Positions 49,039-57,967 of a DNA stretch of 64,000 nucleotides are shown piece by piece (within the stretch, counting starts at the first letter, position 1; each line of letters begins with the position of its first letter). The position numbers and the translations under genes are program-made. The notes beneath the pieces are model-generated. The model saw only the letters and a list, made by a program, of their open reading frames with translations. It had not been told where the DNA came from and did not search any database. The DNA is from Paenibacillus woosongensis (lineage in GTDB: Bacteria; Bacillota; Bacilli; Paenibacillales; Paenibacillaceae): positions 1 through 64,000 of the forward strand of contig NZ_WNZW01000008.1 in NCBI RefSeq assembly GCF_009725165.1. Reading direction: 5' to 3'.

Positions 49039-49065
49039 CGTTATCGCCCACCATCTGCATGAAGA

Positions 49066-49090
49066 GGAAAAAGCCCTTGCGGGCTTTTCC
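49066..49090 (-). terminator. rho-independent terminator of the molybdoenzyme gene
   Basis: An 8-bp perfect stem AAAAGCCC/GGGCTTTT with a 4-base loop and a T run on the minus strand, 36 bases past the stop at 49126. Confidence 0.82.
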
Positions 49091-49125
49091 TATACACAAA
49101 AATAATTATCTAGTATCGCGCAATC

Positions 49126-51213
49126 TTATTGATTCGGCAAGCACTTCCGTTGACGCTTTACCTCGACAACAGTCGAGAAGAAAGTCGCCCCATTCCCCAT
49201 ATCGGCAAGGCGTTCAGGAGTAAGTGCATTCGCACGCTGGCGCTTGCCATCCTGCTCCCACCACAGTCCCTGGCTGACAACGGTGCCCGGCAGCATTTTA
49301 TCCGTTATCGCCGCCGTAACCTCGAACTGCCCGCGATCGTTCCACACGAGAACCGCATCCCCGTCGGATATTCCCCGCACCATCGCATCCTCCGGATGAA
49401 TTTGCAGTGTCGGCTCCTTCTCCAGAGCTGCCAGCTTCTCCACATTGGCGAAGGTGGAGTTAAGAAAGCTGTGGTTCGGCGGCGAAATGAACATGAGCGG
49501 ATAGCGGGAGCCTGTGCCCGGCCGCCGTTCGCCGTCATAACCTTCCACGAGCGGAACATAAGTGGGCAGCGGCGGAAGTCCGGCCTCGGCCATGCGCTGC
49601 GAATACAGTTCAATTTTGCCGGAAGGGGTCGGAGGCGCCGTGAAATAACGGCTCTGATATTCCATATTCAGCTTCAGGTAGCGATGCTCCTTCAACCCAT
49701 CCAGCGTAATATGCTCGATATGCGGATTTGCCGGGTGATCCAGAGCCTGGCGAATCATATCCTCTTCCGTATCTTGGAAGGCCTCCTCCGTGAACCCCAT
49801 TGCCTGCGCAAGCAGCTTGAATACCTCCATATTGCTCTTGCTCTCCCCCTGCGGGGGAATAACCGGCTCCTGAAGCTGGATGTAGTGATGCCAGTAGGAC
49901 CGGTATAGGTCCGTATTCTCGAAGGTTGATGTTGCCGGTAAGATAATATCCGCATATTTGGCCGTATCAGTCATGAACAGATCATGTACGACCGTGAACA
50001 AATCCTCGCGCAGCAAGCCTTGCTCCACCTTGTCTGTATCAGGGGCTACGACAGCCGGATTCGCGCAGTAGACGAACATTCCCCGGATCGGGGGATTCAG
50101 GGACAGCAGCGCCTCGCCAAGCTGATTCATGCTGACAATCCGGGCATCGGGATTCGCCCGGAGGTCGGAACGCTCCAATGCCATTCCATTGAATTTGGAA
50201 TAATCGCCGTTCGCTTTAGTGGCGCCGCCTCCCTCGACGAGCCACTGCCCAGTCAGCGCTGGAAGGCAGACGATCGTCCGGATGTTCATGCCGCCGTTGT
50301 CGTGATGCTGCAGTCCGTTGCCGATTTGTATAAACGCCGGGGATGTTTCACCGTACATTTTGGCTAGCTTGACGATATCATCCGCCGGGACCCCGGTAAT
50401 GGCCGCCACCTTGTCCGGCGTATACTGCTTCACATGCTCGCGCAGCTCTTGATGGCCGATAGTATATTTCTCGAGGAACTCCTCATTCACCAGGCCGCAG
50501 TCGAAGAGGACATGCATCAAACCGAGCGCCAGAGCCGCGTCCGTTCCCGGATGAAGCGGAATGAACCAGTCCGCCCGGTCGCCAGTCCGATTCCGGTGCA
50601 CATCGATAACGACGAGCTTCGCCCCTTGCTTGCGCGCCTTTTCTATGATGGACCATGCGTGCATATTCGTGCTGATCGTGTTCTGTCCCCATACAATGAA
50701 CAGCTTGGCCTTGGCGGTCTCCTCCGGACTCTTCCCCCCCATGAATCCCATCGTATACTTCCAGCCTACGTTGCCGGCAGCATTGCAAATCCCTTGATCC
50801 AGCCGGGTCGAGCCAATCCTGTGAAAGAAACGGCGGTCCATGCCATCCACGCTCAGCGCTCCCATATTGCCATAGAAGCTGTAAGGCATAATGCTCTCCG
50901 AGCCGTAATCGCGAATCAACTCCGTAAATCGCCCGGCAATTTCGCCAATGGCTTCGTCCCAAGTCATTCGCTCAAATTTTCCTTCGCCCTTGGCTCCCGT
51001 CCGCCGCAGCGGGTAGAGAATGCGTTCCGGATGATATATACGCTCCGTCATGTTGCGGACTTTATTGCAGATGGCGCCTTTCGTGACCGGATGCGCGGGA
51101 TTCCCCGTCACCTTTACGATTTTTCCGTCTTCCTTATGCAGTAACAGGCCGCAGGTATCCGGACAATCCAATGGACACACAGCCGGAAATATTCCGTTTT
51201 CCTCTCGGACCAT
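49126..51213 (-). CDS. molybdopterin oxidoreductase (formate dehydrogenase-like, DMSO reductase family)
   Basis: A 695-residue cytoplasmic catalytic subunit; no twin-Arg signal. The N-terminal Fe4S4 motif has Cys13, Cys17, Cys21 and Cys49. The molybdopterin domain (about 50-560) includes FIVWGQNTISTN, LVVIDVHRNRTGDRADWFIPLHPGTDAALALGLMHVL and IILPATSTFENTD. The C-terminal dinucleotide-binding beta-barrel has HPEDAMVRGISDGDAVLVWNDRG. It is similar to B. subtilis YoaE/YyaE-type proteins of uncertain substrate. No electron-transfer subunit is adjacent. MobA, a TorD chaperone and a FocA channel nearby support a formate or related role. ATG 51213 has GGGGA spaced 9 bases. Confidence 0.88.
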   Translation of the reverse strand: MVREENGIFPAVCPLDCPDTCGLLLHKEDGKIVKVTGNPAHPVTKGAICNKVRNMTERIYHPERILYPLRRTGAKGEGKFERMTWDEAIGEIAGRFTELIRDYGSESIMPYSFYGNMGALSVDGMDRRFFHRIGSTRLDQGICNAAGNVGWKYTMGFMGGKSPEETAKAKLFIVWGQNTISTNMHAWSIIEKARKQGAKLVVIDVHRNRTGDRADWFIPLHPGTDAALALGLMHVLFDCGLVNEEFLEKYTIGHQELREHVKQYTPDKVAAITGVPADDIVKLAKMYGETSPAFIQIGNGLQHHDNGGMNIRTIVCLPALTGQWLVEGGGATKANGDYSKFNGMALERSDLRANPDARIVSMNQLGEALLSLNPPIRGMFVYCANPAVVAPDTDKVEQGLLREDLFTVVHDLFMTDTAKYADIILPATSTFENTDLYRSYWHHYIQLQEPVIPPQGESKSNMEVFKLLAQAMGFTEEAFQDTEEDMIRQALDHPANPHIEHITLDGLKEHRYLKLNMEYQSRYFTAPPTPSGKIELYSQRMAEAGLPPLPTYVPLVEGYDGERRPGTGSRYPLMFISPPNHSFLNSTFANVEKLAALEKEPTLQIHPEDAMVRGISDGDAVLVWNDRGQFEVTAAITDKMLPGTVVSQGLWWEQDGKRQRANALTPERLADMGNGATFFSTVVEVKRQRKCLPNQ

Positions 51214-51318
51214 GTAAACACATCCCCTATTCTCATGTCTTCCTTTTGTAATCATCTTAGGAAAAAGACGGGGCCCTGTCTACTGGAACCTGAAATCAGC
51301 CGGATTGGCGACATGCCT

Positions 51319-51355
51319 AAAAAAATCAGCCTGTTGCATGATCAACAGGCTGATT
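51319..51355 (-). terminator. rho-independent terminator of the FocA-type gene
   Basis: A 13-bp perfect stem AATCAGCCTGTTG/CAACAGGCTGATT with a 6-base loop and seven T on the minus strand, 20 bases past the stop. It separates the channel gene from the molybdoenzyme gene. Confidence 0.92.
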
Positions 51356-51374
51356 CGCTTCATAAGCTGTTAAA

Positions 51375-52211
51375 TTATGCGTGCTTGCTTACGGGAATGG
51401 ATGCAAGCTCGGGCTGCTGCACAGCTTTTGTTTTTCTGTCCTTTAAATAAGCCGTCCAATATGCGCCTGCGACAAACAAAGCGCCGCCGGTTAAATTGCC
51501 TAGCCAGACAGGCACGAAATTTCGGACATAATCTCCCCAAGAGTAATAACCCTCAAATATCGCTGCGGGGATAAGGAACATGTTAGCGACAACGTGCTGG
51601 AAGCCGATGGCGACAAAGGCCATCGTCGGGAACCAGATGCCGAGGATTTTGCCGCTCATATTATCGGCGCCGTAGGACAGCCACACGGCAAGCGCAACAA
51701 GCCAGTTGCAGCCGATTCCGGATACGAAGGCCTGCAGAAAGCTGTCATCCAGCTTATGCCCGGCCATCGCGATCAATTTATCAAGATAAGGACCGCTGGC
51801 CGTCAGTCCGACGACATGCCCGAAGAAATATGCTACAAAGACGGCGCCGAGAAAGTTGGCGACCGTGATGAGCATGATATTCTTCAGCATTTCTAGCGTC
51901 GTAATGCGCCCCGCCATCCGTGCGAGCGGCACGGCCATCATGTTGCCTGTCAGCAGCTCGCCGCCAGCAAGCAGGACGAGAATCAAGCCGATCGGGAACA
52001 CGGCAGCACCGATGAAATTGACGATGCTTCCCCATTCCTGCGGCGCATTGCTGATTACCCGTATATCGAGCAGAAATCCAAGCGCGATAAACGCTCCGCC
52101 GAGAAATCCTAATATCATTACAGTCAGCAGCGGATTACGCGCCTTCTGGACTCCCGTATCCACGGTTATTTCCGCGATTTGCGGCGGTTTGTAATAAGCC
52201 ATGGTTATCAT
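51375..52211 (-). CDS. formate/nitrite transporter family channel
   Basis: A pentameric FNT-family anion channel, 278 residues with six helices. Hallmarks are LLAGGELLTGNMM in the first half and IGCNWLVALAVWLSYGADNMSGKILGIWFPTMAFVAIGFQHVVANMFLIP in the second, carrying the conserved His of the pore and both half-membrane loops. Its position before the formate-dehydrogenase-like gene suggests formate as substrate, though nitrite cannot be excluded. A weak FNR-like half-symmetric site may lie about 75 bases upstream. Confidence 0.92.
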   Translation of the reverse strand: MITMAYYKPPQIAEITVDTGVQKARNPLLTVMILGFLGGAFIALGFLLDIRVISNAPQEWGSIVNFIGAAVFPIGLILVLLAGGELLTGNMMAVPLARMAGRITTLEMLKNIMLITVANFLGAVFVAYFFGHVVGLTASGPYLDKLIAMAGHKLDDSFLQAFVSGIGCNWLVALAVWLSYGADNMSGKILGIWFPTMAFVAIGFQHVVANMFLIPAAIFEGYYSWGDYVRNFVPVWLGNLTGGALFVAGAYWTAYLKDRKTKAVQQPELASIPVSKHA

Positions 52212-52391
52212 CTCCTCTTGAACTGAGCCATTATCTCTACTGTATCCTCATTGTATCGTGCTTTGGCGCGCCGGCAATGTAACATTAGTCACGTTGGTTA
52301 TGAAAGAAGCCACCGCACAGGAGAACGTCTCTCCCGGCAGTGGCTGTATGCTTGACAAGAATAATCTGAGCAGTGATTTCTGATCCAGAGG

Positions 52392-53753
52392 CTACACTTG
52401 AACAATTTCCTGTGCCGGCACTTCAGGGAGCACTTGCAATCCGGCACTGTTCAAGAAATTCCATGGCTTGTTAAAATGAGGCTGGAAGAAGAAATCGACG
52501 AATGCGAGCTCTTCCATTTTCATATCGTTCTGGATGCAGACTGAAATGGTATTGATCGCTTGCGTCAAATCCACCTTGGACATGATTTGCGCGCCCAGAA
52601 TGCGATTTGTTCCTTGCTCGTATACGAGCTTCAGCGTAACCTTCTCATGAGTCGGCATGAATTCCGGACGGTAGCTGTCGGTCACCAGTACCGAGTCCGC
52701 TTCAAGCCCGGCTTCTCTGGCTGCCGATTCCGTCAGCCCGGTTGCCGCAATATTGTTCTCATAAATCTTGATGCCCGAGGTCCCCTGGGTACCTAGGTAT
52801 TTCACTGTCGGGGTCAACAAATTGCGTGCGGCTAATGTTCCCATGCGCACGGCGTTCGTCGCAAGCGGAATATAGGCATGGCTTTTTAACGGATTATAAT
52901 ATACCGCGCAGCTGTCGCCTGCCGCAAACACATCGCTTTTGCTCGTCCGCATATACTCGTCAACGATAATTGCCCCGTTATCCAGCATATCGACTTGACC
53001 TTTCAGCAGCTCCGTATTCGGCTTGAAGCCGATGCAGAGAATCACGACGTCTGCAGCATACCGGCCATGATTGGTGATTACCGCATTCACCTTGCCTTCC
53101 TCGCCTTCAAAGCGCACGACCTTCTCGCCAAGCGCCAGGGCAATCCCGCGTTCACGCAGGGTATCTTCAATGACGTCCGTGTATTCTGCGTCAAGATATT
53201 TGCTCAGGATCCGCTCTTCCGCATCGATCAGCGTCACGTTTTTGCCGTTCATTTGGAAGGCTTCGACCAGTTCAATGCCAATGTAACCTGCACCGACGAC
53301 GACAATATTTTGCGCTTCCTTACCTTTCTCGATAATCAGGTTGGAATGATTGAAGTTTTTGGACAGAATAATGTTATCCAGCTCGATCCCTGGGAATCGG
53401 GGTACGACAGGCCAGGAACCCGTAGTTACGATCAGTTTATCGAAATGATCCGCAAACTCCTCCCCAGTCTGCAAATTCCGTGCCGTAAGCTGCTTCCGGT
53501 CTGTATCCACAGCGGTCACTTCGTGAAGCATTTTTGTCTTTACGCCAAGCTCCGCAAGCTGCTCGGGCGAAGAATAGAATAATCCCTGAGGGTCCTTCAC
53601 TACGCCGCCGACATATAAAGCTATTCCGCACGACAGGAAGGAAATATTGTCATTGCGCTCATATACGGTAATCTCCGCCTCTGGATATAATTTTGCTGTA
53701 TTTACAATGGCTGCCGTCCCTGCATGCGTACATCCAATAACTGCTACTCTCAT
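52392..53753 (-). CDS. FAD-dependent NADH oxidase (water-forming Nox type)
   Basis: A flavoprotein of the disulfide-reductase family, 453 residues. FAD-binding MRVAVIGCTHAGTAA, redox Cys in ISFLSCGIALYVGG (about residue 43), NADH-binding VVVGAGYIGIELVEAFQ, and a second FAD motif VFAAGDSCAVYYNP. A single active-site Cys as a sulfenic acid is typical of four-electron NADH oxidases and CoA-disulfide reductases; the Nox type is favoured by the opening sequence and GLFYSSPEQL. ATG 53753 has GGAGG spaced 8 bases. Three FNR-type sites lie upstream, implying oxygen-linked control. Confidence 0.9.
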   Translation of the reverse strand: MRVAVIGCTHAGTAAIVNTAKLYPEAEITVYERNDNISFLSCGIALYVGGVVKDPQGLFYSSPEQLAELGVKTKMLHEVTAVDTDRKQLTARNLQTGEEFADHFDKLIVTTGSWPVVPRFPGIELDNIILSKNFNHSNLIIEKGKEAQNIVVVGAGYIGIELVEAFQMNGKNVTLIDAEERILSKYLDAEYTDVIEDTLRERGIALALGEKVVRFEGEEGKVNAVITNHGRYAADVVILCIGFKPNTELLKGQVDMLDNGAIIVDEYMRTSKSDVFAAGDSCAVYYNPLKSHAYIPLATNAVRMGTLAARNLLTPTVKYLGTQGTSGIKIYENNIAATGLTESAAREAGLEADSVLVTDSYRPEFMPTHEKVTLKLVYEQGTNRILGAQIMSKVDLTQAINTISVCIQNDMKMEELAFVDFFFQPHFNKPWNFLNSAGLQVLPEVPAQEIVQV

Positions 53754-53813
53754 GATTACTTCCTCCTTATGATGGCCCGATGTTATATATTGTTCAAAAA
53801 TCGGGATGTTTAT

Positions 53814-53829
53814 TGTGAAATATATCACT
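53814..53829. promoter_or_regulatory. FNR/CRP-type site 1
   Basis: TGTGA-AATATA-TCACT matches the B. subtilis Fnr consensus TGTGA-N6-TCACA at nine of ten defined positions. It is the nearest site to nox, centred about 68 bases upstream of the nox start codon. Confidence 0.65.
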
Positions 53830-53845
53830 TGAGAAAATAAAATAT

Positions 53846-53861
53846 TGTGAAATCATTCACC
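53846..53861. promoter_or_regulatory. FNR/CRP-type site 2
   Basis: TGTGA-AATCAT-TCACC, 32 bp from site 1, i.e. about three helical turns, so the two lie on the same face of the DNA. Confidence 0.6.
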
Positions 53862-53879
53862 TTGTAACTCTTATTATAG

Positions 53880-53895
53880 TGTGATCTTTTTCACA
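53880..53895. promoter_or_regulatory. FNR/CRP-type site 3
   Basis: TGTGA-TCTTTT-TCACA, a perfect match to TGTGA-N6-TCACA. It is 34 bp from site 2 and about 100 bases upstream of the divergent SDR gene. Confidence 0.7.
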
Positions 53896-53991
53896 ATGCA
53901 AGGGGTTATGAACATTTTTTTAAGGGTAATGATAAATACCCCTGTTAACTGGGGGTATTGCCAATATCATCTAGATACCGGAGGACTGCCC

Positions 53992-54624
53992 ATGTATACC
54001 GTCTTTGTAGCGGGAGCGCACGGAAGAACAGGTCGTCACATCGTTAAAGCGCTTCTCAGAGAAAATTATGAAGTTAGGGGTCTGGTTCGCAATGAATCAC
54101 AGCGGGATCACTTGCAGGAATGGGGGGCAAAGCCGTACATCGGGGATTTGAGAACTGTGTTCTCGGAAGGGATTGATGGGGCGGACGCCGTCATTTGCGC
54201 GGTCGGCGCGGGAGATAAGGGAGACCCTGAGGAAATTGACCATCTCGGAACCGTTCGATTGATCGAGCAGTCCGCCATGCTGGGTGTTAAACGCTTCATT
54301 CTAATCAGCTCGATGGGGACACTGGAGCCGGAACGTATGCCGAAAATTTTGAAGCCATATTTATTAGCCAAACGCCGGGCCGAAAAAGTACTGGAAGAAA
54401 GCACGTTGTGCCATACCATTATACGTCCAGGAGGTCTGACCGATGATTTGCCTATAGGCAAAGTATCGATCCGCGATGGGTTCACCTATTCGGGATTTAT
54501 CTCACGAAACGATGTGGCCGAGGCGGCGGTTCTTGCCTTAAAGCTGCCTGAGACGGAGCATGCCGCCTTCAATTTAATTGCAGGGGAGACCCCGCTAGTC
54601 CAAGCTTTGCAGTCGCTAAAGTAA
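53992..54624 (+). CDS. NAD(P)-binding SDR-type protein (YhfK-like)
   Basis: A 210-residue atypical short-chain dehydrogenase or NAD(P)H-binding protein. The dinucleotide motif at the N-terminus is VFVAGAHGRTGRHIVKALL. Further patterns are VRGLVRNESQRDHL, ADAVICAVGAGD and FILISSMGT, with no canonical YxxxK pair except YLLAKRRAEKVL, which could serve. It ends in NLIAGETPLVQALQSL, typical of the YhfK/YwnB group. ATG 53992 has GGAGG spaced 7 bases; the longer frame starting amid the FNR sites is rejected. Confidence 0.88.
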   Translation: MYTVFVAGAHGRTGRHIVKALLRENYEVRGLVRNESQRDHLQEWGAKPYIGDLRTVFSEGIDGADAVICAVGAGDKGDPEEIDHLGTVRLIEQSAMLGVKRFILISSMGTLEPERMPKILKPYLLAKRRAEKVLEESTLCHTIIRPGGLTDDLPIGKVSIRDGFTYSGFISRNDVAEAAVLALKLPETEHAAFNLIAGETPLVQALQSLK

Positions 54625-54641
54625 TCGCTAATCACTCACAA

Positions 54642-54665
54642 AAGCCGCCCTAGCCAGGGCGGCTT
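54642..54665. terminator. terminator between convergent SDR and FhuF-type genes
   Basis: A 10-bp perfect stem AAGCCGCCCT/AGGGCGGCTT with a 4-base loop. T-rich sequence follows on both strands, so it probably acts in both directions. It overlaps the last codon of the FhuF-type gene. Confidence 0.85.
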
Positions 54666-55476
54666 ATTTCTTGCTGGATTCCATTTGCCTCTGCATCAGC
54701 TGGCTCCGCTTCTCTTCCCTCTGCTGCTTGGTCAGCTTAGGGCAAGTGTAACAATAGCCTAAATCAGTTTTCGTACGGTAAGCCAGACAGCAGGTGGGCT
54801 TCAAGGGCATCATCTCGCCAGGCGTATAAGGATTATCTACCAGGATTTCCTTGACCGCAAACGGATTGCGTTTGACACCAAACCACTCCGCGGACATTTC
54901 CTTGACAGATTCATGGTCCGCCCATAGCCGCTCACGCTGCTCCGCAGTGTCCAGCCTACTCGCTAATTGCTTGATATAATAAGCAATTCCGAGCGGCAGC
55001 TGTCCCCAGAGCTGCGTAACCGGCAGCTTGGACAAGCCGGCTACCGATTCCATCACCGGCCGCAGGGTCTCCAGGTAGAAGCTGCCTAACCGCTGCTCCT
55101 GCCAGCCGTTAGCCTCGCCTTCCGGCCGCACGGACTCTGTATCGTCCCGCAGCACGAAGAAGATCGTTGGAAATTGCTGAACCCGAACGATCTGCAGCGT
55201 CAAATTGTCCAATCGGAAATTTAACTGCGAGCCCGTCAATGACGCCATATAATGCAGCGCTGTGCAAAGAACCCGCCAGCTTGCCGCGAAATACGTCGCC
55301 GCAACCTGAATATCAAGCCCTTTAATCTCGGATTGGTATAAAGTCAAAAACTGCTCGGCCCGCTGCCGATCCAGAAGTTCTCTTCCCTCAACCGTATAAA
55401 TGGCCTGCTCTCTGCAGCTGCGAACCACGTAACAATGCTGTTCTAAGAATTGATAATCGATAGCCAACCGCTGCAT
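54664..55476 (-). CDS. FhuF-type siderophore-iron reductase
   Basis: About 270 residues. The C-terminus carries the FhuF Fe2S2 motif CC-x10-C-x2-C in KPTCCLAYRTKTDLGYCYTCPKL, used to reduce ferric siderophores in the cytoplasm. The rest resembles the IucA/IucC-like FhuF fold (WGQLPLGIAYYIKQL, FGVKRNPFAVKEI). ATG 55476 has GGGGG spaced 5 bases. It follows the siderophore ATPase and is probably in the same Fur-controlled unit. Confidence 0.87.
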   Translation of the reverse strand: MQRLAIDYQFLEQHCYVVRSCREQAIYTVEGRELLDRQRAEQFLTLYQSEIKGLDIQVAATYFAASWRVLCTALHYMASLTGSQLNFRLDNLTLQIVRVQQFPTIFFVLRDDTESVRPEGEANGWQEQRLGSFYLETLRPVMESVAGLSKLPVTQLWGQLPLGIAYYIKQLASRLDTAEQRERLWADHESVKEMSAEWFGVKRNPFAVKEILVDNPYTPGEMMPLKPTCCLAYRTKTDLGYCYTCPKLTKQQREEKRSQLMQRQMESSKK

Positions 55477-55521
55477 ATGATCCCCCTGCTTCACTCTAAG
55501 CTTCTTGAACGTCCCGGCAAA

Positions 55522-56382
55522 TTAACGAAGTGCAGCTACCTTGTCGCCGACACCCGTAAGCACGCTGTTCTTCGGAAGCTGTCCCTTGCTCTCCGCTACG
55601 CGATACAGCTCATACGGAAGGCACAGCGGTACCCCGCTCCGCGGATCGGTCACAATATCCGCCTCAATACCGAATACTTCGCGCAGGACGGAAGAGGTAA
55701 CCACTTCGGCTGGTGCTCCTTCGGCGATGGCTTGCCCTTTCTTAATAGCGATCATATGGTGGGCATACCTCGCGGCATGGTTCAAGTCATGCACGACCAT
55801 GACGATGGTGCGGCTGGATTCCGCATTCAGGTGCTCCAGCAGCTGCAGCACCTCCAACTGGTGCGCCATATCCAGGAAAGTCGTCGGCTCATCCAGAAAT
55901 AGAATGTCCGTCTCCTGTGCCAGCGCCATGGCGATCCAGGCCCGCTGCCGCTGTCCCCCGGACAGCTGCTCAAGCGCCCGGTCCGCAAATTCATTCATTC
56001 CAGTGGCATCGATCGCCCAATCGACGATTTTCCGGTCCTCGGACTTCAGGCTCCCGAAACCCTTCTGATGCGGAAAGCGGCCGTACGATACAAGCTCATA
56101 GACCGTAAGCCCGTCGGGTGCAGTCGGATTCTGAGGCAGAATGGCCAGCTGCTTGGCCACTTCTCGGGTCGATTGCTTATGAATGGATTTTCCGTTCAAC
56201 AGAACCGTTCCGGATTTAGGCTGCAGGATGCGCGCCATCGTTTTGAGTACTGTAGATTTCCCTGAACCGTTCGCCCCGACAAGGGCGGTTATTTTCCCTT
56301 TAGGAATGCTGATATTCAAGTCTTCTACAATGAGACGGTCTCCATAAGCGATATTTAAGTGGGATGTATTTAATCCGATCAT
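55522..56382 (-). CDS. ferric-siderophore ABC transporter ATPase (FhuC/YusV type)
   Basis: About 286 residues. Walker [11 protein letters not shown], signature [15 protein letters not shown], Walker [21 protein letters not shown] and H-loop [12 protein letters not shown] are typical of FecCD-family ATPases. No permease or receptor is beside it, as with B. subtilis YusV, which serves several importers. Of two adjacent ATG codons the second (56382) has better spacing to GGGAG. The promoter contains a perfect Fur box. Confidence 0.9.
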   Translation of the reverse strand: MIGLNTSHLNIAYGDRLIVEDLNISIPKGKITALVGANGSGKSTVLKTMARILQPKSGTVLLNGKSIHKQSTREVAKQLAILPQNPTAPDGLTVYELVSYGRFPHQKGFGSLKSEDRKIVDWAIDATGMNEFADRALEQLSGGQRQRAWIAMALAQETDILFLDEPTTFLDMAHQLEVLQLLEHLNAESSRTIVMVVHDLNHAARYAHHMIAIKKGQAIAEGAPAEVVTSSVLREVFGIEADIVTDPRSGVPLCLPYELYRVAESKGQLPKNSVLTGVGDKVAALR

Positions 56383-56466
56383 CATGATCTCCCTTTCCGC
56401 AACACGACATATTGATTATATATGAACACAACACGACCAATATCTAACAAAAAGTCCTCTGTTCTA

Positions 56467-56496
56467 AAGATACTGATAATCATTATCAGTTGTCAA
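56467..56496 (-). promoter_or_regulatory. promoter with embedded Fur box
   Basis: Minus strand: TTGACA (56496-56491), 18-base spacer, TATCTT (56472-56467). The spacer contains TGATAATNATTATCA (56488-56474), a perfect Fur 7-1-7 box. Iron-loaded Fur would block RNA polymerase directly. Confidence 0.88.
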
Positions 56497-56498
56497 TA

Positions 56499-56528
56499 GA
56501 AAAAGGTGATTTCCATAAGGAAACCACC
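56499..56528 (-). terminator. terminator of the DUF3243 gene
   Basis: Stem GGTGGTTTCC/GGAAATCACC with a G-T pair and a 4-base loop, then five T on the minus strand. Confidence 0.8.
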
Positions 56529-56558
56529 CTTCATTTAAGCTCAGTCCATCTTATTGCG

Positions 56559-56903
56559 TCATGGCGTCGTTCTAACAAGCCTAACCAGGATATGGGCCAA
56601 AGCATGGCGATGCTCCTGCTCCCCGGCTTTCCACAGCTCTTGCAGCAGCTTCTCCTCCCGGTTGCGCGGCTCCTCGTTAGCAGCCAGGTAATCGCCGATC
56701 TTCTCCGCCGCCTTCGCCATCATCTCTTCGCTAAGCCCTATGCTTTGAGCTACCTCGATCCGCCCGCCCAAATAACGTTTGAAGGCATCAAAATTTTCGA
56801 GGATATCCTCCTTACGTTCCCCATCCATACGCCTAAGCGCATCATCCACTTTATTCAGCGCCATCTCGCCTTCTTTGTTGACTACATGATTATGCTCGGA
56901 CAT
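56559..56903 (-). CDS. DUF3243 family protein
   Basis: A 114-residue soluble helical protein with the family core DGERKEDILENFDAFKRYLGGRIEVAQSIGLSEEMMAKAAEKIGDYLA, as in B. subtilis YmfJ. The function is unknown. The C-terminus is extended by about 30 residues relative to YmfJ. Monocistronic with its own terminator. Confidence 0.87.
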   Translation of the reverse strand: MSEHNHVVNKEGEMALNKVDDALRRMDGERKEDILENFDAFKRYLGGRIEVAQSIGLSEEMMAKAAEKIGDYLAANEEPRNREEKLLQELWKAGEQEHRHALAHILVRLVRTTP

Positions 56904-56999
56904 TCCCTACGCCTCCTTAAAGTTTAGTTGGAGTTCGTAACTACATAACCCGGTTGGCAGCGAGATGAATCATAAATTCCGGTCGGCAAAAGCTTAGCT

Positions 57000-57857
57000 T
57001 TAAGGAGTTCCGGATACCGGAACAGCATCATAATATTCCTCCAAGGTAATGTCCCGTTCAAAAATATCCGCGGCGATTTCCTTGCCGACATAGCGTAGAT
57101 GCCAAGGCTCATACTTATAGCCTGTAATAGCTTCTTTCCCCTCGGGATAACGAATGATAAAGCCGTATTCCGCGGAGTGCTGGGCAAGCCACTCGGCCTC
57201 CTTCGTTCCTCCAAAGCAATCCTCCGCAGCACACTTCCCGTCGCTCGCCGAGATGTCGATCGCAAGCCCGGTCTCATGCTCGCTATGACCTGGGACCGCG
57301 CTGTATGTCTTGGCCTTCTCTTCTCCGTCTCTCGCTACATAACGATTGAACAAAGACGTTTGCGTACTGTGAGACCGGTAGGCTGATACGCCAGCCAAAT
57401 AAATGCCGTCCCGCTCGGCCCCGGCGAACATTTCCTCCAGCGCCTTGGCAGCCTCGCTGCGCATCATCCGCTTCTCAATCTTCTCCTTGAACGTAAACCG
57501 TACATCCGGATAGACCAGATCGGACGGCTCATAATCTTCAGGTAAAGCCAGCTCTTTATTAACAAGCACGGCAATACTGTGAGGATCGGCGGCAGCCGCC
57601 TTGTCGGCCGCTGAGGAGCCTTTCTGCGGATTGTTAGCCGCTGGCGCCTGCTCCGAGTCCGGACCGGCACCCTGACCAGAGCTTTCCCTAGCAGCATTGC
57701 CCTGCCCTTCGTTCCCATTTGACGGGTTAGCTTCCGGTTGGGACACTGCGGCCGAATTATCCGGCTGCGGTGGCGTATTCTCCTTACCGCAAGCCGTTAT
57801 GGCGACCGCAGCCAGTATACAAATCAACAAGACCGATAGGATCCTTCTGTCCTTCAC
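57000..57857 (-). CDS. M15-family D,D-carboxypeptidase lipoprotein (VanY-like)
   Basis: Trims terminal D-Ala from peptidoglycan stem peptides outside the cell. It has 285 residues. The signal peptide has a lipobox with Cys23 (ITAC). A disordered Ser/Gly/Gln/Pro-rich linker runs to about residue 90. The zinc-peptidase core has SAYRSHSTQTSLFNRYV, the metal ligands in GHSEHETGLAID and EPWHLRYVG. Confidence 0.92.
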   Translation of the reverse strand: MKDRRILSVLLICILAAVAITACGKENTPPQPDNSAAVSQPEANPSNGNEGQGNAARESSGQGAGPDSEQAPAANNPQKGSSAADKAAAADPHSIAVLVNKELALPEDYEPSDLVYPDVRFTFKEKIEKRMMRSEAAKALEEMFAGAERDGIYLAGVSAYRSHSTQTSLFNRYVARDGEEKAKTYSAVPGHSEHETGLAIDISASDGKCAAEDCFGGTKEAEWLAQHSAEYGFIIRYPEGKEAITGYKYEPWHLRYVGKEIAADIFERDITLEEYYDAVPVSGTP

Positions 57858-57967
57858 TTTGCCCTCTCCCCCTAACCTCTTCCCCTCAAGGACGAGGCAT
57901 TATTTCTATATATTTAAAACGTATTTTAGCCACACTATGTTGCGTTTCAATTTCAAACCGGCTGTAT

